From positions 310,001 through 374,000 of the forward strand of contig NZ_UEYQ01000001.1 in NCBI RefSeq assembly GCF_900492205.1: a DNA stretch of 64,000 nt, in the 5' to 3' direction. The position numbers were made by a program, and so were the translations under genes. Of the stretch, positions 1 to 7,155 are shown piece after piece. Under the pieces are notes generated by a model that was not told the origin of the DNA, did no database searches, and saw only the letters and a program-made list of their open reading frames with translations. Source of the DNA: Ciceribacter sp. T2.26MG-112.2. GTDB lineage: Bacteria > Pseudomonadota > Alphaproteobacteria > Rhizobiales > Rhizobiaceae. Position 1 is the stretch's first letter, and every line of letters starts with the position of its first letter.

Positions 1-56
1 ACCGGATGGCGGCAACTCGAAGAAGCCCTTGAAATCTTTGAGCGATCGGAACCGCC

Positions 57-593
57 ATGCGTCACTTCGTGCTTCGTGCCTCTCTCGTTTCGTGGATCGC
101 CCTCGGGCTTTGCGCGATGGGCGGGCCGGCAGCCGACGCCCAAGGCGTCTCCAAGGGGTCGAGCGGCCTGCCGCTGCCGCGTTTCGTCAGCCTGAAGGCA
201 AAGCGCGTCAATCTGCGGATCGGCCCGAGCACCGACTATGCGGTGTCATGGCTGTATCTCAAATCCGGCCTTCCGGTCGAGATCATCCAGGAATACGAAA
301 ACTGGCGGCGTATTCGCGATGCCGACGGCACCGAGGGGTGGGTGAGCCAGACCCTGTTGTCCGGCGAGCGCACGGCGGTCGCCGCGCCGTGGATGCGCGG
401 CGATGACGTCTTCGTCATCCTGCGCGCCGATTCCCAGTCCAGCGCCCCGGCCGTCGCCAAGCTCGAGCCGGGCGTTGTGGTCCGGCTCGAGGAATGCACC
501 GGCAACTGGTGCCTGGCGGAAGCCGGGGGCGTCACGGGCTGGGTCGCACAGGCCGAAATCTGGGGTGCCTATCCCGGCGAAGCGTTCAAATAA
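57..593 (+). CDS. Secreted tandem SH3-domain protein
   Basis: A 178-residue protein predicted to be exported. Residues 1-28 form a signal peptide with a hydrophobic core (SWIALGLCAMG) and an ADA-Q cleavage site. Two bacterial SH3 (SH3b-like) modules follow: about residues 42-102, with the typical VNLRIGPSTDY and GWV segments, and about 108-170, ending GWVAQ. The second module carries a close cysteine pair (ECTGNWC) that could form a disulfide. Such proteins usually bind cell-wall peptides, and a periplasmic envelope role is inferred; no catalytic domain is present. The 3' end overlaps the convergent sugar-kinase gene by 8 bases. The 56 bases upstream contain no complete gene, so an upstream partner outside the window cannot be excluded. 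Confidence 0.85.
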   Translation: MRHFVLRASLVSWIALGLCAMGGPAADAQGVSKGSSGLPLPRFVSLKAKRVNLRIGPSTDYAVSWLYLKSGLPVEIIQEYENWRRIRDADGTEGWVSQTLLSGERTAVAAPWMRGDDVFVILRADSQSSAPAVAKLEPGVVVRLEECTGNWCLAEAGGVTGWVAQAEIWGAYPGEAFK

Positions 594-1578
594 GCCCGGC
601 GTCGCGGGCGGCCTCCGACAGCGAGCCGAACGGACGCGGACCGATCTGCTGGATGACGATGCCGGCAGAGAGGCAGCCAAGGCGTCCGCAATCGAACAGC
701 GAGCGACCTTGGGTATAGCCGAACAGGAAGCCTGCCGCGAACAGGTCTCCGGCGCCCGTCGTGTCAACCAGCTTGTCAATCACGGTCGCTTCGACCCGGA
801 TGCGCTCGCCACCCTTGAGGATCACCGCCCCTTCTTCGCTCATCGTCACGGCCGCGAGCTTGCAATCCCTGGCCATCCTCTCCAGCGCGAGATCGAAATC
901 CTCCGTCTCGTAAAGGGCGAGAGCTTCCTGCTTGTTCGAGAAGACGATATCGACCGTGCCCGAGCGCATCAGGTCGAGGAACTCGTCGCGATAGCGACCG
1001 ACGCAGAAGCTGTCGGACAAGGTCATCGACATCTCACGTCCGTTCTCGTGGGCGATGCGGGCACAGTCGAGGATGGCCTGCTTGGCGCGCGGCGGATCCC
1101 AGAGATAGCCTTCGAAATAGGTCACCTTTGACTGTGCGACGACCTCCGGCTCGACGTCTTCGGGGCCGAACTCGACGCAGGCGCCGAGATAGGTGTTCAT
1201 CGAGCGCTCGCCATCGTCGGTGACGAAGATCATGCTGCGCGCGGTCGGCGGAAAAGTGCCTTCCGGCTTCGTTTCGTAATGCACGCCCTGGGCGCGGATG
1301 TCGTGGGCGAAGATCTTGCCCAGTTGATCCTCGGCAACCTTGCCGAAATAGGCCGCCTTGCCGCCGAGGCTGGCGATGCCGGCAGCCGTGTTACCGGCGC
1401 TGCCGCCCGACGCTTCCACCGCCGGACCCATCAGGGCGTAGAGCTTTTCGGCGCGCTCGGCGTCGATCAGGTTCATCGCGCCCTTGGTGATGCCATTGTC
1501 GACGAGAAAGTCATCCTCGCAACGCGAGAGGATGTCGACGATGGCATTGCCGACTGTGAGAACATCGAACCTGCTCAT
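586..1578 (-). CDS. PfkB-family carbohydrate kinase, adenosine-kinase-like
   Basis: A 330-residue ribokinase-fold (PfkB) kinase. The N-terminal substrate region has the GGSAGNTAAG motif. The C-terminal PfkB signature DTTGAGDLFAAG lies at about residues 272-283, with the catalytic-base aspartate of GAGD at 278. Overall it resembles the 'adenosine kinase' PfkB proteins annotated throughout Rhizobiaceae, but the real substrate (adenosine, another nucleoside or a sugar) cannot be read from sequence. The start is placed at the Met of MSRFDVLTVG because the family begins there; a 13-residue upstream extension is open but has no family resemblance. It reads toward the SH3 gene and is separated from the AEC transporter by a long non-coding stretch. 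Confidence 0.88.
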   Translation of the reverse strand: MSRFDVLTVGNAIVDILSRCEDDFLVDNGITKGAMNLIDAERAEKLYALMGPAVEASGGSAGNTAAGIASLGGKAAYFGKVAEDQLGKIFAHDIRAQGVHYETKPEGTFPPTARSMIFVTDDGERSMNTYLGACVEFGPEDVEPEVVAQSKVTYFEGYLWDPPRAKQAILDCARIAHENGREMSMTLSDSFCVGRYRDEFLDLMRSGTVDIVFSNKQEALALYETEDFDLALERMARDCKLAAVTMSEEGAVILKGGERIRVEATVIDKLVDTTGAGDLFAAGFLFGYTQGRSLFDCGRLGCLSAGIVIQQIGPRPFGSLSEAARDAGLI

Positions 1579-1971
1579 GAATCCCGGATCTCCAATAGTT
1601 TGGGCTGCCTCGGTCATAGCTGTTTTTCCTCAGCAGAAAAGCGAAAACCTGCAGCCTAGGAGGAAATGCGTAGACGTCATTCCGTTGTCACGCAGACCGA
1701 TTAGACAAGCCTCAAGTGACGACGGCATGAGCGCCTCACACGCAACGCCGTCCGCTCGGGACATGATTTGTCCCTTTCCAGGATCGCATCGACCACGGAT
1801 GTACTGGCGATGTGAATTCTGGGCTCGACGGGATCGAGCAGGGAAAGCGGGGGAAGCCCCGCTTCTTTCGTTTGCGGGCCGTACTAACAATAATCAAAAC
1901 GCACTGGCCGCCCGCCAGGCATCGCGGTAAGGCTTGGTCCCCAACGCTTGCTCCCGAGAGCCATTTCGCAC
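1579..1971. other. Long intergenic region with candidate sRNA
   Basis: About 390 bases without a convincing protein gene between the divergent kinase and AEC transporter genes. Three hairpins follow each other on the plus strand: GGGACA/TGTCCC (1758-1774), GCTCGA/TCGAGC (1823-1839) and AAGCGGGG/CCCCGCTT (1845-1864). The last is followed by CTTTCGTTT, as in a weak intrinsic terminator. No plus-strand protein gene lies upstream for it to terminate, so a small RNA of roughly 100-130 nt is possible. I found no clear -35/-10 pair. The rest should hold the promoters of the flanking genes. Confidence 0.35.
1845..1873 (+). terminator. Possible intrinsic terminator of an unannotated plus-strand RNA
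   Basis: An 8-bp perfect stem (1845-1852 with 1857-1864) closes a GAAG tetraloop, followed by an interrupted T-rich tail CTTTCGTTT. On the minus strand the sequence after the stem is not T-rich, so it should act on plus-strand transcripts only. Confidence 0.4.
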
Positions 1972-2916
1972 ATGTATGCCATTGCCCAGGACGTCTTTCC
2001 GATCTTCATCCTTATCCTGTTCGGCTGGGGACTGGTGAAGACCAGGGTGCTGAATGCCGACATTGGCGACGGTCTCGGCGAGTTTGTATTCAAGGTCGCA
2101 GTGCCGGTCCTCCTCTTCCGGACGATCTCCCAGGCCGATTTCCACGGAGCATCGCCGTTCCGCCTGTGGATCGCCTATTTTTCCGGCGTCGCGATCACCT
2201 GGGCGGTCGGACACATCCTGGCGACCAGGATCTTTGGCCGCGATGCTCGGGTCGGTGTGCTGGCTGGGGTGTCGTCGGCCTTCGCTAACAACATCTTCAT
2301 CGGCCTGCCGCTGGTGGAGCGGACCGTCGGAAGCGACGGCATCGTCGCCGTGTCGATCCTGCTTGCCGTGCACCTGCCGCTGATGATGGTCATCGGTACG
2401 GTGCTGATGGAGCGCGCCGAGCACAAGGTCAACGGCGGTCAGGCCCGCGGGGTGCTCAATGTGCTTCGGCAGGTGGCTACCAATCTCCTCCGCAATCCGC
2501 TGGTGATCGGCCTTGCGGCGGGCCTCATCATGCATGTGAGCGGACTTGCGCTTCCCGGCGTCTTGGCGAGCGTCGTCGACCAGATCACCGCCATGGCGGC
2601 GCCGGCTGCCCTGATTTCGCTGGGCATGGCGCTCAACAAATATGGAATCCACGGCAATGTCCGGATCGCCGCCGTCATTGCCGCGCTGAAGCTCTTGCTG
2701 ATGCCCGGCTGCGTCTGGCTCGCATGCAGGCTTCTCGGCTTGAGCGCCGATTGGACCGCCGCCCTGGTGCTCACCTCTTCGGTTCCCACCGGCATCAACG
2801 CCTGGCTGATCGCCAACCGCTTCGGTGTGGGACACGGGCTCGCCGCCTCGGCGATCTCGCTATCCACAGCGGTCGGCGTATTGAGCGTCACGCTTTGGGC
2901 CTGGATGCTGCAGTAA
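1972..2916 (+). CDS. AEC-family (auxin efflux carrier-like) transporter
   Basis: A 314-residue inner-membrane protein. It has about ten hydrophobic segments in the two-times-five arrangement of the AEC family (Mem_trans), beginning MYAIAQDVFPIFILILFGW and ending with a hydrophobic helix VLSVTLWAWMLQ. Family members export or import small organic anions such as malonate or malate; the 'auxin' name comes from plant homologues and says nothing about the substrate here. The start is taken at the ATG at 1972, whose protein begins like other AEC carriers. A TTG at 1948 would add eight residues and cannot be excluded. It is a single gene, and the next gene (cycM) is convergent. Confidence 0.85.
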   Translation: MYAIAQDVFPIFILILFGWGLVKTRVLNADIGDGLGEFVFKVAVPVLLFRTISQADFHGASPFRLWIAYFSGVAITWAVGHILATRIFGRDARVGVLAGVSSAFANNIFIGLPLVERTVGSDGIVAVSILLAVHLPLMMVIGTVLMERAEHKVNGGQARGVLNVLRQVATNLLRNPLVIGLAAGLIMHVSGLALPGVLASVVDQITAMAAPAALISLGMALNKYGIHGNVRIAAVIAALKLLLMPGCVWLACRLLGLSADWTAALVLTSSVPTGINAWLIANRFGVGHGLAASAISLSTAVGVLSVTLWAWMLQ

Positions 2917-2941
2917 GCCGCCCCCACCCACGGGGGCCAGA

Positions 2942-2969
2942 ACGAAAAATGCCCGGCAAAGCCGGGCAT
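2942..2969 (-). terminator. Intrinsic terminator of cycM
   Basis: On the minus strand a 9-bp perfect stem ATGCCCGGC/GCCGGGCAT with a TTT loop is followed by TTTTCGTT. It lies about 30 bases past the cycM stop codon, the right place and orientation to end that transcript. Confidence 0.8.
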
Positions 2970-3000
2970 AGTCCTCAATTCAATCTTTAAAGGCTGGAAC

Positions 3001-3729
3001 TCAGTTGTTGGCAGCCGGTGCCGGAGCGGCATCCGTCGCAGGCGCCGCGTCGGTGGCAGCCGGTGCCGGAGCAGCTTCAGCAGGAGCGGCATCCGCAGCG
3101 GGAGCAGCAGGGGCCGCTTCGGTCGCTGCTGCATCGGCCGGTGCAGGTGCGGCCTCGGCCGGCGCAGCGGCGGCATCCGCAGCAGGCAGCGCTACCGGCG
3201 TATCGGCCAGCGTACGCAGATAGGCAATCAGATTGGCGCGTTCGTCTTCCTTCTTCAGACCTGCGAAGCCCATGGCGGTGCCGGGGATGAACTTCTTCGG
3301 GGCAGCCAGGAAGTGGCTCAGATTGTCATAGGTCCAGGTGACCGCGCCACCCTGCGAAAACTCTGTCATCGGGGCCGAATAGCCGAAACCTTCATGCGAT
3401 GCGACCGGACGCTCGACAATGCCGAAAAGGTTCGGGCCAACCTTGTTGGCGCCACCCTTATCGGCGGTGTGACAGCTCACGCACTTCTTGAAGACTGCTT
3501 CGCCGGCAGCAGCGTCGGCGCTTGCCAGGAGCGTGGCAATCGGCGTCTCTGCGGCAGCGGCTGTATCAGCACCGGCTTCGCCTTCGGATGCAGCCTCGGC
3601 GACGATGGCGTAGCCTTCCTTCTCCGGAACCTCCGCGTGGAAAATGCCTTCCGACGTGATGGATACCGTCATCAGGACGAAAACGGTGCCAAGAAGAGCA
3701 CCAACGCCCATGTTCACATATGAGTTCAT
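3001..3729 (-). CDS. cycM: Membrane-anchored class I cytochrome c (CycM type)
   Basis: A 242-residue electron carrier. An uncleaved N-terminal anchor ([17 protein letters not shown], about residues 8-24) holds it in the inner membrane with the heme domain in the periplasm. The heme motif CVSCH gives C83, C86 and H87. The likely axial methionine is M153 in PGTAMGFAG. CycM-type cytochromes pass electrons from the bc1 complex to the aa3 oxidase in rhizobia and Bradyrhizobium. Unusually, residues from about 180 to the end form a low-complexity Ala/Pro/Asp/Glu tail of some 60 residues that is not needed for heme binding. The start is set by the anchor helix; the longer open frame upstream lacks cytochrome-like sequence. 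Divergent from kdsB. Confidence 0.92.
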   Translation of the reverse strand: MNSYVNMGVGALLGTVFVLMTVSITSEGIFHAEVPEKEGYAIVAEAASEGEAGADTAAAAETPIATLLASADAAAGEAVFKKCVSCHTADKGGANKVGPNLFGIVERPVASHEGFGYSAPMTEFSQGGAVTWTYDNLSHFLAAPKKFIPGTAMGFAGLKKEDERANLIAYLRTLADTPVALPAADAAAAPAEAAPAPADAAATEAAPAAPAADAAPAEAAPAPAATDAAPATDAAPAPAANN

Positions 3730-3882
3730 CTGCAAACGCTCCCATGCAGCCGGCGGATCAGCAACCGGACGATCTTGAAATCGCGCGGAACCTATGTCTT
3801 TTGCTTGACAGTTGCAACACGATTGTGATCCCCAATTCGGGACTTTTTGACACTTTTCCTGCGTGATTTGAAGGGGCTGACC

Positions 3883-4638
3883 ATGAATAAAGACGAATTG
3901 GGCAAGACCCTCGTGCTGATCCCGGCGCGCATGGCCTCGACCCGTCTGCCCGGCAAGCCCCTTGCCGACATCTGCGGCCTTCCGATGATCGTGCAGGTTG
4001 CCATGCGGGCGCGCGAGGCGAATGTCGGGCGGATCATTGTCGCCGTTGACGACGCCCGGGTGTTCGAGGCGGTCGAGGCCGCGGGCTTCGAGGTTGTCAT
4101 GACGCGCGCCGATCACCAGTCCGGCTCGGACCGCATCCACGAGGCGCTGACCAAGGCCGATCCGGATGGCGTCGTCGAGACAGTCATCAACGTCCAGGGC
4201 GACCTGCCGACGATCGAACCGGAGACCATCCGCGCCGCGCTGAGGCCGCTGGAGGATCCTTCCGTCGACATCGCGACACTGACCGTCGAGATCACCGACG
4301 AGGAGGAAAAGACCAATCCGAACGTCGTGAAGGTGGTCGGATCACCGCTTTCCGACACGCGGCTGCGGGCGCTCTATTTCACCCGCACGACCGCCCCGCA
4401 TGGCCAAGGGCCGCTCTATCACCATATCGGTCTTTACGCCTATCGCCGCGCCGCGCTCGAACGCTTCGTCGCCCTTCAGCCCTCGCCGCTGGAAAAGCGC
4501 GAATCGCTGGAGCAGCTTCGGGCGCTTGAGGCCGGGATGCGCATCGACGTCGAGATCGTCAATTCGGTGCCGCTTGGCGTCGACACGCCCGCCGACCTCG
4601 AAAAAGCACGGCACATCCTCAGCCGCAAGGCCCAGTGA
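3883..4638 (+). CDS. kdsB: 3-deoxy-manno-octulosonate cytidylyltransferase
   Basis: A 251-residue CMP-Kdo synthetase. It activates Kdo with CTP in the cytoplasm for the inner core of lipopolysaccharide. The nucleotide-binding N-terminus [16 protein letters not shown] and the metal-site region [14 protein letters not shown] are diagnostic, and the length matches the family. The ATG at 3883 follows an AAGGGG Shine-Dalgarno sequence at 3871-3876; an upstream in-frame codon is not needed. Its stop is followed after 14 bases by pheA, so the two are probably cotranscribed, an arrangement also common in other rhizobia. Confidence 0.95.
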   Translation: MNKDELGKTLVLIPARMASTRLPGKPLADICGLPMIVQVAMRAREANVGRIIVAVDDARVFEAVEAAGFEVVMTRADHQSGSDRIHEALTKADPDGVVETVINVQGDLPTIEPETIRAALRPLEDPSVDIATLTVEITDEEEKTNPNVVKVVGSPLSDTRLRALYFTRTTAPHGQGPLYHHIGLYAYRRAALERFVALQPSPLEKRESLEQLRALEAGMRIDVEIVNSVPLGVDTPADLEKARHILSRKAQ

Positions 4639-4652
4639 AGAACGGATATCCG

Positions 4653-5513
4653 ATGACGACCAGAACCAACAGGATCGCCTTCCAGGGCGAGTTCGGCGCC
4701 AATTCCGACATGGCGTGCCGCGACATGTTCCCGCAGATGGAGCCGCTCCCCTGCCCGACCTTCGAAGATGCCTTCGTGGCGGTGGAGAATGGCGAGGCGG
4801 ATCTCGCGATGATCCCGATCGAAAACACCATTGCCGGGCGCGTCGCAGACATTCACTACCTGCTGCCGGAATCGCGGCTGCATATCATCGGCGAGTATTT
4901 CATGCCGATCCGCTTCCAGCTGATGGTGCTGCCGGGCGTGTCGATTGACGAGATCCGCACGGTGCACAGCCATATCCATGCGCTCGGCCAGTGCCGCAAG
5001 ATTATGCGGGCCAATGGCTGGAAACCGGTGGTGGCGGGCGACACGGCGGGGGCTGCCAAGCTCGTCGCCGAGCGTGGCGACCGGACGATGGGCGCGCTTG
5101 CGCCGCGCCTTGCGGCGGATCTCTACGGTCTCGACATCGTCGCCGAGAATGTCGAGGACACCGAGAACAACGTGACCCGCTTCGTCGTCCTGTCGCGGGA
5201 AGAATCGATCGCCCAGCGCCTGAGCCCAGACGAGCTGATCGTCACCACCTTCGTCTTCAATGTCCGCAACATTCCCGCCGCCCTCTACAAGGCGATGGGC
5301 GGCTTTGCCACCAACGGCATCAACATGACGAAGCTCGAGAGCTACCAGATAGGCGGCAAGTTCGTGGCAACCCAGTTCTATGCCGACATCGAGGGCCATC
5401 CGGAGGACGCGCCCGTACGGCGCGCGCTGGAAGAGCTCCGGTTCTTTTCCGAAAAGGTTCGCATCCTCGGCGTCTACAAGGGACATCCGATGCGCGGCAA
5501 GCTCGGTGGCTGA
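4653..5513 (+). CDS. pheA: Prephenate dehydratase
   Basis: A 286-residue monofunctional prephenate dehydratase, converting prephenate to phenylpyruvate in phenylalanine synthesis. The catalytic domain covers about residues 8-185, with IPIENTIAGRV, GALAPRLA and the threonine motif NNVTRF. An ACT domain follows from about 200 and should sense phenylalanine; its usual ESRP stretch reads ESYQ here. No chorismate mutase domain is fused, unlike the enterobacterial P-protein. A GTG at 4635 overlapping the kdsB stop would add six residues; the ATG at 4653 is preferred because family members begin MTxxTNRI. It closes the kdsB-pheA unit and converges on nudC. Confidence 0.93.
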   Translation: MTTRTNRIAFQGEFGANSDMACRDMFPQMEPLPCPTFEDAFVAVENGEADLAMIPIENTIAGRVADIHYLLPESRLHIIGEYFMPIRFQLMVLPGVSIDEIRTVHSHIHALGQCRKIMRANGWKPVVAGDTAGAAKLVAERGDRTMGALAPRLAADLYGLDIVAENVEDTENNVTRFVVLSREESIAQRLSPDELIVTTFVFNVRNIPAALYKAMGGFATNGINMTKLESYQIGGKFVATQFYADIEGHPEDAPVRRALEELRFFSEKVRILGVYKGHPMRGKLGG

Positions 5514-5524
5514 GGCTCAGGGCC

Positions 5525-6484
5525 TCAGCGTTTCCAGTCGAGCCAATCGACGATCAGCCGCCGGGCGATCGTCCCCTCGATCGGCAGGCTCAACCCGTTG
5601 ACCGGGCCCTGCTCGATCAGTTCGGCAATCTCCGCACGGCCGAACCAGCGGCAATCGGCCAACTCGGCGGCATCCGCCTGGACGTCGAACGAGAGCGCCT
5701 CGGCATAGCAGCCGATCATCAACTGGTGCGGCATCGGCCAGGGCTGCGAGGCGTGATAACGCACCCGACCGATCTCGATGCGCGATTCCTCGCGCGTTTC
5801 GCGACGAACGGCATTTTCGATCGTCTCGCCCGGTTCGACGAAGCCGGCGAGGCTAGAATACATGCCCTCGGGGAAACGATGATTGCGGCCAAGCAGGCAA
5901 CGGTCGTGCTTCTCGTCGATCGCCAGCATGATCGCCACCGGATCGGTGCGGGGGAAGATCTCGTGAGCACAGGACGTGCAGGCGCGTTTATAGCCGCCGA
6001 TACGGCTTTCCATCGCGGACCCGCAGCGGCCGCAAAAACGATTGTCGGCGTTCCACCGCAACAGGCTGAGCGCCTGGGCCGCCTCACCCACCAGGTCCTC
6101 GCCGATCAGCCGATCGCGAAACAGGGCACGCGCATCGGCAGGCTTGTAGTGGCTCGCCAGATCCTCGGCGGGGCACTGGACCGGAACGGCGATCCGCGGT
6201 TCCCCGGTCGGCTGGAAACCGAGCAGGACGGCATTGTCGAAATCGGGTGCCAGTTCCGCAAGCTCGTAAGGAGCAAAGAGCGGGTCTAGCACCTGGCCGT
6301 CGTGCTTCAACACGAGCTTTGCATCGCAAAAGGCGAGGATATGAGTGCCTTCCACCGCTAGCGCCTTTTCCAGCGACGTCTCGTCTCGATGCTCGCTGTC
6401 GCGGGCAAGGGCATTGCGGGAAAAGGCGGTCAGGTCGCTCGGCTCGGGATGCGGGCCGTCGAAGTCGAATATCGATTTTTTCAT
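5525..6484 (-). CDS. nudC: NADH pyrophosphatase / NAD-cap hydrolase
   Basis: A 319-residue NudC-type Nudix hydrolase. The enzyme cleaves NAD(H) to NMN(H) and AMP and in bacteria removes NAD caps from RNA 5' ends. The zinc ribbon is C151-x2-C154 with C169-x2-C172. The Nudix box runs from G214, with GETIENAVRRETREES; the usual glycine after EEx is arginine. The NudC hallmark SQPWP (246-250) follows, reading SQPWPMPHQ. The ATG overlaps the stop of the upstream HIT gene by four bases, so the pair is translationally coupled. Confidence 0.93.
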   Translation of the reverse strand: MKKSIFDFDGPHPEPSDLTAFSRNALARDSEHRDETSLEKALAVEGTHILAFCDAKLVLKHDGQVLDPLFAPYELAELAPDFDNAVLLGFQPTGEPRIAVPVQCPAEDLASHYKPADARALFRDRLIGEDLVGEAAQALSLLRWNADNRFCGRCGSAMESRIGGYKRACTSCAHEIFPRTDPVAIMLAIDEKHDRCLLGRNHRFPEGMYSSLAGFVEPGETIENAVRRETREESRIEIGRVRYHASQPWPMPHQLMIGCYAEALSFDVQADAAELADCRWFGRAEIAELIEQGPVNGLSLPIEGTIARRLIVDWLDWKR

Positions 6485-6891
6485 GAGTGAATGGCTTCGA
6501 GTATCTTCTGCTGGAAGGTCCGTCGTTCGTCCTCGCCATAGGGCACGGCCGTTCCATGGCCCCAGACGGGGCCCGGCCAGTTGGCATCGCCCTCCTTGCG
6601 GGCGATGACATGGACATGCAATTGGCGGACGATGTTGCCGATCGCCGCGACATTGATCTTGGTCGCTCCGGTCGCGGATTTGAGCGCGGCTGCCACCGTG
6701 TTCTGCTCGAAGGTCAGGACGGCCTGGTCGAGCGGGGTCAGATCGAAGACCTCGGAGACGCCCGGGCGCTTCGGCACCAGCACCAGCCAGGGCCAGCGGC
6801 TGTCATTGATCAGCCGCAGTTCGCAAAGGCCGAGATGGACCAGCAAATCGCTGTCGCGCGCAAGCCGCTCGTCGAGTAGGAATTTGTCCAA
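6481..6891 (-). CDS. HIT-family nucleotide-binding protein
   Basis: A 136-residue histidine-triad protein, a small cytoplasmic nucleotide hydrolase or transferase. The triad segment reads QLHVHVIAR. H92 and H94 are present, but the first triad histidine is Gln90; H92 aligns with the nucleophile, so activity may be kept. The start is placed at a TTG because a full AGGAGG (6898-6903) sits five bases before it. The ATG ten codons upstream (6921) lies on the far side of that ribosome-binding site and has none of its own. It overlaps nudC by four bases, forming a HIT-nudC unit. Confidence 0.85.
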   Translation of the reverse strand: MDKFLLDERLARDSDLLVHLGLCELRLINDSRWPWLVLVPKRPGVSEVFDLTPLDQAVLTFEQNTVAAALKSATGATKINVAAIGNIVRQLHVHVIARKEGDANWPGPVWGHGTAVPYGEDERRTFQQKILEAIHS

Positions 6892-6896
6892 GGCGT

Positions 6897-6903
6897 CCCT
6901 CCT
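6897..6903 (-). promoter_or_regulatory. Shine-Dalgarno sequence deciding a TTG start
   Basis: AGGAGGG on the minus strand is spaced five bases from the TTG at 6891. It is the reason the HIT gene is not started at the upstream ATG. Confidence 0.7.
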
Positions 6904-6943
6904 GGCATTTTTCCCCCTCATAGCAGTTTTTTACCGGCTTGGC

Positions 6944-6972
6944 TTGCATTTGATCGCGTAATTGCCGATATG
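6944..6972 (+). promoter_or_regulatory. Predicted ffs promoter
   Basis: TTGCAT (6944-6949), a 17-base spacer, then GATATG (6967-6972). Transcription would begin near 6979, exactly where the 5' arm of the SRP RNA stem begins. Confidence 0.6.
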
Positions 6973-6977
6973 TGGCT

Positions 6978-7077
6978 CGGGAGGTTGGTGGTGGACGAGC
7001 CACTCGCCAACCGGGTCAGGTCCGGAAGGAAGCAGCCCTAACGAGCGCGGCACGGGTCATCGTGCCAGCCTCCCACC
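6978..7077 (+). ncRNA. ffs: 4.5S signal recognition particle RNA (small bacterial SRP RNA)
   Basis: The universally conserved SRP apical loop GGTCAGGTCCGGAAGGAAGCAGCC begins at 7014. The terminal stem pairs GGGAGG (6979-6984) with CCTCCC (7069-7074). The RNA is about 100 nt, the size of the small bacterial form. With Ffh it makes the ribonucleoprotein that targets nascent membrane proteins to FtsY and SecYEG. It lies directly upstream of dnaX, a frequent arrangement in alphaproteobacteria. The exact ends are inferred from the stem and the promoter spacing. Confidence 0.95.
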
Positions 7078-7155
7078 TTCCGTTTTATTTGGCCGGCTAC
7101 GATGCTGGCCAGTGCGCGCCCGGTCACCGGGTCTTTAAGAGACGCTGGCAGGGCG

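Noticed and set aside
1-56. 3' end of an upstream gene
   Set aside because: Too short to identify; no supported reading frame can be assigned.
3001-3200. Repetitive DNA that at first looks like a tandem-repeat or CRISPR-like array
   Set aside because: Units are irregular, in frame with cycM, and encode its Ala/Pro/Asp tail; there are no spacers or fixed repeats.
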